Shown here in pieces: positions 1 through 5,891 of a stretch of DNA of 7,602 bases; within the stretch, counting starts at the first letter, position 1; every line of letters begins with the position of its first letter. Source of the DNA: an archaeon (lineage in GTDB: Archaea; B1Sed10-29; WALL01); NCBI GenBank assembly GCA_030592525.1, contig JAUVIW010000047.1:1-7602 (forward strand), read 5' to 3'. The notes beneath the pieces are model-generated. The model made no database searches. It was not told the origin of the DNA and worked only from the letters and a program-made list of their open reading frames with translations. Both the position numbers and the translations under genes were made by a program.

Positions 1-608
1 ACGGCGATTACTCCACTTTACTGTCTGAGTGGAGCATGGCTTCCGGCGGCACCACAACACTTGAGCCTTACTCTGTCACTGCCGACGATATCGGCTTTGC
101 TGGTGAGTCGCAGGAGATGCCCCTGACCGCGCCCGCATCACTCAGCTTTGACTTATCCACTGCTGGTGACTCTGGCATTGTTGCGCCTGGTGAAGTGGGC
201 ACTTGGGTTGACATCGGCGCCAGCTTCATGGTGAACTCTGATGCTGCAGGAACTTTTGTTATTGAGTCAGTCACACAATCACAGGCAGAGGCAACATGTG
301 GTGCTTCGCTTCCTGCGGATTACACTTTTGACTACTTGTTTGACATGAGTTGCCCTGGTGCTGCGACTGATATTTCTGTGAGCCCGTCTGATGGCATTGC
401 GACTCGGTGGTGGCACTGTGAGGCTGGCGCATGGGTTGATGTGACTGATGGTGGTGTTGCGCGTGTCACTTCGTGCTCGCCGTTCGCCGGCGCCGCGACA
501 AGTGGCGGAACTGTGTATACTGCGCCTGCTTTGGAGATGCTTGACATCGCTATCCTTTTGGCGCTCGCTGCCATAGTGGCCATCGGCGCCATCTACCGCC
601 GTAAATGA
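1..608 (+). CDS. C-terminal part of a membrane-anchored surface protein (5' end outside window)
   Basis: The first complete codon is at base 3 and the frame is open to the window edge, so this is the tail of a longer gene. The ATG at 36 is internal: residues before it (GDYSTLLSEWS) align with the interior of the next gene. The visible 201 residues align without gaps to residues 522-722 of the downstream paralogue, about 80% identical by hand count. They contain the end of a carboxypeptidase-regulatory-like beta-sandwich, a four-Cys domain (Cys 99, 117, 139, 158 counting from base 3), and a C-terminal anchor with YTAPALEMLD, a hydrophobic helix and YRRK. The protein is inferred to sit outside the cell, held by its C-terminal helix. 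Ligand and function are unknown. Third codon positions are rich in T, as in the tail of the next gene. Confidence 0.9.
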   Translation, partial: GDYSTLLSEWSMASGGTTTLEPYSVTADDIGFAGESQEMPLTAPASLSFDLSTAGDSGIVAPGEVGTWVDIGASFMVNSDAAGTFVIESVTQSQAEATCGASLPADYTFDYLFDMSCPGAATDISVSPSDGIATRWWHCEAGAWVDVTDGGVARVTSCSPFAGAATSGGTVYTAPALEMLDIAILLALAAIVAIGAIYRRK

Positions 609-621
609 TTTAAAGCCTCAG
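3..621 (+). repeat. Paralogous direct repeat, copy 1 (C-terminal module plus next promoter)
   Basis: Aligns without insertion or deletion to 2201-2819 at a constant offset of 2198 bases. Two stretches are base-for-base identical: 375-423 with 2573-2621 (49 bases), and 585-621 with 2783-2819 (37 bases, covering the last codons, the stop and the TATA box). Confidence 0.85.
516..605 (+). other. C-terminal anchor / possible sorting signal, first protein
   Basis: Thirty residues: YTAPALEMLD, then IAILLALAAIVAIGAI as a membrane helix, then YRRK. This is a short motif, helix, basic tip arrangement. Confidence 0.7.
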
Positions 622-638
622 GGTGTTGTTTAGCGTTA
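600..638 (+). promoter_or_regulatory. Archaeal promoter of the 722-aa surface protein gene, leaderless
   Basis: TTTAAA (609-614) directly follows the TGA stop of the preceding gene. Its centre is about 26 bases before the ATG at 638, the archaeal TATA-to-start-site distance, so transcription should begin at or next to the ATG. The A-rich bases just before it (GTAAATGA) would serve as the BRE and also encode the last residues of the upstream protein. The GGGTG at 621-625 is 12 bases from the ATG and not conserved in the sister promoter, so it is unlikely to be a ribosome binding site. Confidence 0.7.
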
Positions 639-690
639 TGAGGCGCCTGATTGTATTGCTGTTATTACTTGCCACAGCCGCTGCCGTGGA
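606..690 (+). repeat. Promoter and signal-peptide repeat, copy 1
   Basis: Stop codon, TATA box, spacer and signal-peptide codons closely match 2804-2888, with scattered substitutions after base 621. The two signal peptides differ only at residues 2 and 4 over the first 16 (MRRLIV versus MKRIIV). Confidence 0.8.
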
Positions 691-2806
691 CTACACTTGG
701 GTCGGCAGTGGCACGTGGGAAACACCCACGAACTGGTCTCCAGCGGGTGTTCCGCAAACGGATGCCGACAAGGCTATCTTCACTGGTGGCGCTGTCGACA
801 ATTGCCAGACCACCGCACCGGTCACGGTCGGCGCAGTGCAGCTTGAGAGTGGCTACTCAGGCACACTCACATTGGGTGGAGACCTCAGTATCACTAATAC
901 AGGTGGCCAGGGCGCTTATCTCAGCATGTACGACGGCATAATATCTGCCAATGGCTTTGCTGTAAGCACGGATGCAAAAACACTCATCAGTGGCGGAAGT
1001 TTTGATGCGGGTTCAGGTAACCACCAGTTCGGCGCGTTGGGCTTCGCGACTGATTATGGCATGGTTGTAAACGGTGGCACGTTCGTTGGGGGTTTAGGTG
1101 ACCATACTTTCAGCTCCGCGATGTTTGACTCTGGGACAGTCACGCTCACGAGCGGCACAACCAGCTTCGTGAAAGCGCGGAGCGCGAACATAGCTCTCGC
1201 ATTTGGGGGCGGTGGCATGGCTTTCAGCCATGGCAATGGCCTGGTGAAGTTTGATAACTCCGTGAACGACCAGATACTCTACAGCACGTCGCACACTCCG
1301 CGGTCGCTCTATAACCTTCAGGTAGTCAAGGGCGCTAGGACGCTCCAGTACTACAGCGGCGCCGGATTTCCCATCACTGTAGAGAACGATTTCACGCTCA
1401 CTTCAGGCACTTTTGACACAGTAGAAACAGGCTCAGGTACAACTTGGGATTTGACCGTGGGCCACAGGACACGCATCGAGTCTAGTGGCACGCTGACATG
1501 CAACGACGCCACAATCACCCTTGGCTCGGGACTTGATGGCGGCGGCGCTGATTTGGTGCAAGTGGTCGGCGGCACTTTGAACGGCGGCTCAGGGACCCAC
1601 GACTATGGCGGCATCGCCAACACCGGCTCGTGGCACGCCACGTCCGGCACCACAACCATTTCCGGCAGAAGGGATGTGTACTACGGAATGTCACCCCCCA
1701 CAACGCACAACGACGGCACCATCATAATCACATCCAAGTTTTACTACCTCTACTCTAACTACAACCTCTACAACTTCATCCTGCAGCCCGATTCCGCTTG
1801 GTCGTACAAGCGCCAGGGGGCAGATGTCACCCTTACTGTCGAAAACGACTTCACAATCGGATCCGATGCCACTCTTACAGAGCGGACTGTTGGCCAGACC
1901 ATTGATGTCACTGGCAACCTAATCATTGATGGTACTCTGGACGGCAATGCTTGGACCATAAACGCCGGCTCCATCACAGTCAATCCTACAGGCACCCTCA
2001 ATGTGCAGGACAGCACCACCTCCATCCTCGGCGGCACCCTCACGGAAACAGGCACCATAACATTTGGCGACGGTTCCATTGAGAAGCAGTGGGCTGCTGA
2101 CGTGAACGTGAAGGGTGAGGGCTCGAACCTTGATGGTGCCATAGTGATATTCGAGAACCAGCAGTCAGAGACCACTGCTCCTGCTACCACTGATGCTAAT
2201 GGTGATTACTCTGTTTGGCTGTCAGAGTGGTCGCGCAATTCTGGCGGCACTGATATTCTTGAGCCTTATGTTGTGACTGCTGATGATGCTGGCTTCGCCG
2301 GTGAGTCGCAGGAGATGCCTTTGACCTCGAACGCGGTCGTGAGCTTTGACTTATCCTCTGCCGGTGAGTCTGGGTCTGTTGCTGGTGGTGAGGAGAACAC
2401 TTGGGTTGACATCGGCAGCAGTTATATGGTCAAGTCTGATGTCGCGGGCGCGTTTGTTATCGAGCCGATTACTGAGGGGCAGGCTGAGGCCTTGTGCGGT
2501 GCTTCCTTGCCTGCAGATTACACTTTTGACTACGTGTTTGACATGAGCTGCCCGGGTGGTGTGGGTGATGTGTCTGTGAGCCCGTCTGATGGCATTGCGA
2601 CTCGGTGGTGGCACTGTGAGGGCTCTGCTTGGGTTGATGTGACTGATGCGGGCTTTGCGCGTGTCACTTCGTGCTCGCCGTTTGCCGGCGCTGCTACTTC
2701 CGGCGGCACTGTGTACACTGCGCCCGCCTTGGAGATGCTTGACATCACCATTCTACTGGCTCTCGCAGCCATAGTCGCCATTGGCGCCATCTACCGCCGT
2801 AAATGA
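638..2806 (+). CDS. Secreted beta-helix surface protein with C-terminal membrane anchor (722 aa)
   Basis: Residues 1-16 (MRRLIVLLLLLATAAA) are a Sec signal peptide. Residues 18-50 hold an entry motif (YTWVGSGTW, then NW, GVP and DAD), known from the start of bacterial beta-helix and autotransporter-type passengers. Residues ~50-480 are a Gly/Thr/Ser-rich parallel beta-helix with repeated GG-x-F/L-x-x-G-x-G-x-H-x-F/Y rungs (119-132, 146-159, 311-324) and two VENDF-T rungs (248-252, 401-405). Residues ~486-572 resemble a carboxypeptidase-regulatory-like beta-sandwich (TTDANGDYS at 517-525). Cys 620, 638, 660 and 679 form a conserved tail domain. Residues 693-722 are YTAPALEMLD, a membrane helix and YRRK. 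An in-frame GTG at 623 would add five residues, but the TATA box at 609-614 places transcription start near the ATG at 638, so the ATG was chosen. It likely acts as an adhesin or envelope component. No enzyme motif was recognised and the ligand is unknown. Confidence 0.88.
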   Translation: MRRLIVLLLLLATAAAVDYTWVGSGTWETPTNWSPAGVPQTDADKAIFTGGAVDNCQTTAPVTVGAVQLESGYSGTLTLGGDLSITNTGGQGAYLSMYDGIISANGFAVSTDAKTLISGGSFDAGSGNHQFGALGFATDYGMVVNGGTFVGGLGDHTFSSAMFDSGTVTLTSGTTSFVKARSANIALAFGGGGMAFSHGNGLVKFDNSVNDQILYSTSHTPRSLYNLQVVKGARTLQYYSGAGFPITVENDFTLTSGTFDTVETGSGTTWDLTVGHRTRIESSGTLTCNDATITLGSGLDGGGADLVQVVGGTLNGGSGTHDYGGIANTGSWHATSGTTTISGRRDVYYGMSPPTTHNDGTIIITSKFYYLYSNYNLYNFILQPDSAWSYKRQGADVTLTVENDFTIGSDATLTERTVGQTIDVTGNLIIDGTLDGNAWTINAGSITVNPTGTLNVQDSTTSILGGTLTETGTITFGDGSIEKQWAADVNVKGEGSNLDGAIVIFENQQSETTAPATTDANGDYSVWLSEWSRNSGGTDILEPYVVTADDAGFAGESQEMPLTSNAVVSFDLSSAGESGSVAGGEENTWVDIGSSYMVKSDVAGAFVIEPITEGQAEALCGASLPADYTFDYVFDMSCPGGVGDVSVSPSDGIATRWWHCEGSAWVDVTDAGFARVTSCSPFAGAATSGGTVYTAPALEMLDITILLALAAIVAIGAIYRRK
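992..1609 (+). repeat. Beta-helix rung repeats in the 722-aa protein
   Basis: Three copies of a 14-residue rung: GGSFDAGSGNHQFG (992-1033), GGTFVGGLGDHTFS (1073-1114) and GGTLNGGSGTHDYG (1568-1609). The His after G-x-G-x is invariant. They mark successive turns of a parallel beta-helix. Confidence 0.7.
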
Positions 2807-2819
2807 TTTAAAGCCTCAG
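2201..2819 (+). repeat. Paralogous direct repeat, copy 2 (C-terminal module plus next promoter)
   Basis: Partner of 3-621. The third gene's tail (about 5260-5889) is homologous at protein level but far more diverged in DNA and lacks the long identical blocks, so the first two tails form the closer pair. Confidence 0.85.
2714..2803 (+). other. C-terminal anchor / possible sorting signal, second protein
   Basis: Residues 693-722: YTAPALEMLD, hydrophobic helix, YRRK. Differs from the first protein's anchor by a single residue (T for A after LDI). Confidence 0.7.
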
Positions 2820-2836
2820 AGTCTTGTTTAGCAGCA
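2798..2836 (+). promoter_or_regulatory. Archaeal promoter of the 1017-aa surface protein gene, leaderless
   Basis: Same layout as the promoter 2198 bases upstream: TTTAAA (2807-2812) abuts the TGA stop, and the ATG at 2836 lies about 26 bases from its centre. The bases from 2783 to 2819 are identical to 585-621. No Shine-Dalgarno-like sequence precedes the ATG, which supports leaderless translation. Confidence 0.7.
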
Positions 2837-2888
2837 TGAAGCGCATCATTGTATTACTGTTATTGCTCGCTACAGCTGCCGCCACCCC
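2804..2888 (+). repeat. Promoter and signal-peptide repeat, copy 2
   Basis: Partner of 606-690 at an offset of 2198 bases. Similarity fades after the signal peptide, where the mature proteins begin with different residues (VDYTWVG versus TPFVWTG). Confidence 0.8.
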
Positions 2889-5800
2889 ATTTGTGTGGAC
2901 TGGTGCTGGTGACGGTGTTACTTGGGAGGTTGATGCTAATTGGGATCAGCCCGGTTTCCCTAGTACTGATGGTGATACCACCACAATTGCTGCTGGTGCT
3001 GCCGCAATAGTAACAATTGCACCAGTTACAGTGGGTGAGGTGAATATGGAAGCAGGCTTTTCCGGTTCAGTTACCTTGGGTGCTGCTTTCTCTATCACTG
3101 ATGTGGGTGGCCAGAACGGCCAGCTCACTATTGCTGGCGGCATTCTTGATGCGAACGGTTTCGGTGTTTCCACAGAAGCGAAGACAGAAATCAATGGCGG
3201 CACATTCATCGGTGGCATTGGTGACCACCAGTTTGGCGCGAGTGATTATGCGGCTGACCGGGGGCTGTATGTCGTAGGGGCTGGCAGTGTATTTGATGGA
3301 GGCAGCGGAACCCATACTATTAGTTCCATGTCCCTCCACACCGGGACAATCACTCTCACGAGCGGCGTGACTGACATAAATTACAAGACCACTTCAGGAT
3401 GCAATGGCTGTGCTTTAATGGTTACGGGGCAGTCGTTTGATGATGCGGATGGAACAGTCAAGTTTTCTTATGCAGACACGCAGTTACTGTACACAAGCAA
3501 TCCGGCAGCCACAGTAACTTTCTATAATGTCATTATAGATAAGGGTGCGGATAACGTGCTTGAGTATTACTCTGGTAGCGGCTTCCCTACTGCGGTGGAC
3601 AATGACCTTACAATAACCTCCGGCACATTCAAGACCCAGGACAGTGGTGGGGGCGTGAGCCGCGACCTGACTATAAGCGCCAAAACCACTTTGTACGGCC
3701 CGCTCAACACGAATGACGCCATAATTTCCCTTGGCTCTGGCTACACAACCACGACCGCGCTGGAGATATACTCCGGCGGCCAGCTGAACGGCGGCTCTGG
3801 TGCCCACACTTACGGCAGTGTCCGCGTGTTCGCAGGCGGTCTTTGGTCTGCGACATCAGGCACAACAACGCTCGACAGCCATGGCCACGGCACCTCCGTG
3901 ATAGCTTTTGACGCCGGCAGCACATTCACTCACAACAGCGGAACAGTGGAGATTACTGACCCCAACATTGGGTCCATGCGGTACTATTCCGAGGACGACC
4001 GCACGTTCTACAACCTCATCTACAACAGCCCGAAGACACTTAATTGGGTTTTGGGGTCCCCACCCAACTCAATCATTGTCGAGAATGACTTAACCATTCT
4101 CCAGGGGGGCATTGACCCGAGCTTTCCCGGCTGGCAGACAGGCAACATTGAGGTCCAGGGCGCGACCCTCCTGAACGGTGGCTACTTGATGTGTTATGGC
4201 TGCACAATGGACACCCTGACTATGTCATCAGGAACCTTCACGCTCAAGAGTGGGGAAACGCTCGAGATTACGAAAGCCACTGGCGATGTCCAGATTTTAG
4301 TGGATGGTGGCAATTTTGTCGTGGAGCAGGGCGACGGTTCGAACCCCACAGAGATATACTATAGTGCTGGCATCGGAGCCAGCTACCACAACATAGTTTG
4401 GACTTCAGGAGAGCTCCGATTGAACGGTGGCTCAGGCACGAATGAACACATTCTCATCCGCCACCAAAACCACCCGGCCAACGACAATTATGGAAACGTC
4501 GATGCGAGTGGCCTGACTGGCAGTTTCACCATGGAATACGTCCAAGTGCAGAACGGCCATGCAATCTTCAGGCATAAGGGCTCGAACACGGAGTACACTC
4601 TGACTGGGTGTTCCATAGTGGACTCGGCTACTTATGGTGTGGTTTATAGCGGCGGCGGCAATGACGCGATTATTGAGATAGTGGATTCCGACCTCACAAA
4701 CGCTGGGATTGGCATCAGTGCAGCAAGCAATGGCCGGTACATTCGCATATACGCTGACAACACTTTGTTCCCAGCGAACGTTATCGAGCAGGGTGCCGTG
4801 AACCTCTACGGCCCCATCGTGAGCAAGAACCACAACCAGGTGGCGGGCGACTATCGCATATGGGGAGCGCAAGCCGGCAGCTACACCATATCATATCTCG
4901 ATGCAAACTACCACCCCACAGCCACTGACAATGTGCTGGCTGTTGACGAGGGCTATGGCGCGGTCAACCTCAACTTCGATGTCGCGACGGAAATGCTTAG
5001 CCTCACATTGCAGTCTGATAACACCATATTCACGCCCAGTGACCTTAGTTCCGGCAGCATCGATGTGCAAACAGGCTCCACACTCACCATAAACGGCGGC
5101 ACAGTCGCTGCCCGTGGTGGCTCAATAACAGAGGACGGCACTATCAGCATAAGTTTGGGATCCTTAGACCAGCAGTGGCTCGCGGAAGTCAATGTGCTTG
5201 GTGTTGGTGAGCCACTTGACGCTGCAACAGTCACCTTCACTGATGTGGAGGCAACACCAACAGTTGACACCACTGACGCCAACGGCGACCTTGACCTGTG
5301 GTTCTCTGAGTGGTTGCGCACTTCTGGTGGCACGACAACGCTTGCGCCGTATGACATTGCTGTAGACAAAGTCGGCTATACATCCGATTCAACCAGCAAC
5401 GCCATGACCGCGAATGCAGTGATAAACTTCGACCTGAACGCGGAGGGCGACACAGTGAATGTGGCCAACACTGTTGACTTCTTTGAGTTCGGTGGGATGT
5501 ACAACCTCAAGTCAGACCAGACTGGGTTCTATACCATTGCGGACATAAGTGCCGCGAACGCCGAGGCTTCATGCGGCCATGCATTGCCTGCGGACTTCAC
5601 TGCGTCATACGCGATTGAGCTCACGTGCCCTGGCGGCGAGACAGAGATATTCATTGAAATGGTTTCCTTGGAAACGCTGGAATGGCTGCACTGTGAGGGT
5701 GGCATTTGGGTCTACAGAACCGGAGGCACTGGCGCCATCCTGCCTTCATGCTCGGCGGTTGTGGCTGGCGGCTCAGCAAGCTCCGGCGGCACGGTGTACA

Positions 5801-5889
5801 CCGCGCCCGCGCTTGAAATGCTTGACATCTTTGTGCTGCTTGCGCTCGCTGTTGTAGTAGCCATTGGCGTCCTGTACCGCAAGCGCTGA
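2836..5889 (+). CDS. Large secreted beta-helix surface protein with C-terminal membrane anchor (1017 aa)
   Basis: Paralogue of the upstream gene. Residues 1-16 (MKRIIVLLLLLATAAA) are a Sec signal peptide. The entry motif is WTGAGDGVTW, then NW and GFP (21-42). Helix rungs GG-x-F-x-x-G-x-G-x-H recur at 121-134, 150-163 and 314-327; VDNDLTITSGTF (254-265) and VENDLTI (415-421) match the upstream protein. About residues 470-735 are absent from the upstream paralogue and look like a NosD-type right-handed beta-helix (short strands with G, N, D turns). A carboxypeptidase-regulatory-like domain follows (~782-870, TTDANGD), then Cys 913, 931, 953 and 972 at the same spacing as in both relatives, then YTAPALEMLD, a membrane helix and YRKR. 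Two CxGC pairs (189/192, 453/456) lie in the helix. A TTG at 2824 is in frame, but the TATA box at 2807-2812 favours the ATG. Probable surface adhesin or envelope protein; ligand unknown. Confidence 0.88.
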   Translation: MKRIIVLLLLLATAAATPFVWTGAGDGVTWEVDANWDQPGFPSTDGDTTTIAAGAAAIVTIAPVTVGEVNMEAGFSGSVTLGAAFSITDVGGQNGQLTIAGGILDANGFGVSTEAKTEINGGTFIGGIGDHQFGASDYAADRGLYVVGAGSVFDGGSGTHTISSMSLHTGTITLTSGVTDINYKTTSGCNGCALMVTGQSFDDADGTVKFSYADTQLLYTSNPAATVTFYNVIIDKGADNVLEYYSGSGFPTAVDNDLTITSGTFKTQDSGGGVSRDLTISAKTTLYGPLNTNDAIISLGSGYTTTTALEIYSGGQLNGGSGAHTYGSVRVFAGGLWSATSGTTTLDSHGHGTSVIAFDAGSTFTHNSGTVEITDPNIGSMRYYSEDDRTFYNLIYNSPKTLNWVLGSPPNSIIVENDLTILQGGIDPSFPGWQTGNIEVQGATLLNGGYLMCYGCTMDTLTMSSGTFTLKSGETLEITKATGDVQILVDGGNFVVEQGDGSNPTEIYYSAGIGASYHNIVWTSGELRLNGGSGTNEHILIRHQNHPANDNYGNVDASGLTGSFTMEYVQVQNGHAIFRHKGSNTEYTLTGCSIVDSATYGVVYSGGGNDAIIEIVDSDLTNAGIGISAASNGRYIRIYADNTLFPANVIEQGAVNLYGPIVSKNHNQVAGDYRIWGAQAGSYTISYLDANYHPTATDNVLAVDEGYGAVNLNFDVATEMLSLTLQSDNTIFTPSDLSSGSIDVQTGSTLTINGGTVAARGGSITEDGTISISLGSLDQQWLAEVNVLGVGEPLDAATVTFTDVEATPTVDTTDANGDLDLWFSEWLRTSGGTTTLAPYDIAVDKVGYTSDSTSNAMTANAVINFDLNAEGDTVNVANTVDFFEFGGMYNLKSDQTGFYTIADISAANAEASCGHALPADFTASYAIELTCPGGETEIFIEMVSLETLEWLHCEGGIWVYRTGGTGAILPSCSAVVAGGSASSGGTVYTAPALEMLDIFVLLALAVVVAIGVLYRKR
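3196..3816 (+). repeat. Beta-helix rung repeats in the 1017-aa protein
   Basis: Three copies of the same 14-residue rung: GGTFIGGIGDHQFG (3196-3237), GSVFDGGSGTHTIS (3283-3324) and GGQLNGGSGAHTYG (3775-3816). A degenerate fourth (LNGGSGTNEH) encodes residues 529-538. Confidence 0.7.
5797..5886 (+). other. C-terminal anchor / possible sorting signal, third protein
   Basis: Residues 988-1017: YTAPALEMLD kept exactly, helix partly changed (IFVLLALAVVVAIGVL), tip YRKR. The motif is conserved although the DNA around it is strongly diverged, which points to selection on the motif. Confidence 0.7.
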
Positions 5890-5891
5890 GT

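Noticed and set aside
332..592. Minus-strand open frame with a similar-looking copy at 2530-2790
   Set aside because: The two resemble each other only because the sense-strand tails are paralogous. There is no promoter and the sense frame is clearly coding.
36..608. ATG at 36 as the start of a 190-residue protein
   Set aside because: The frame is open to the window edge, and the residues before it align with the interior of the next paralogue; a start here would give no signal peptide and half a beta-sandwich.
620..625. AGGGTG as a Shine-Dalgarno site for the 722-aa protein
   Set aside because: It is 12 bases from the ATG, not conserved in the sister gap at 2818-2823, and would lie upstream of the predicted transcription start.
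1216..1232. Inverted repeat CATGGCT / AGCCATG with a three-base loop
   Set aside because: It lies in the middle of a beta-helix coding region (GMAFSHG), far from any gene end, and is probably chance.
992..3816. CRISPR-like or mobile-element repeats
   Set aside because: The recurring units are protein-level beta-helix rungs with diverged DNA and irregular spacing. There are no uniform spacers, terminal inverted repeats or transposase.
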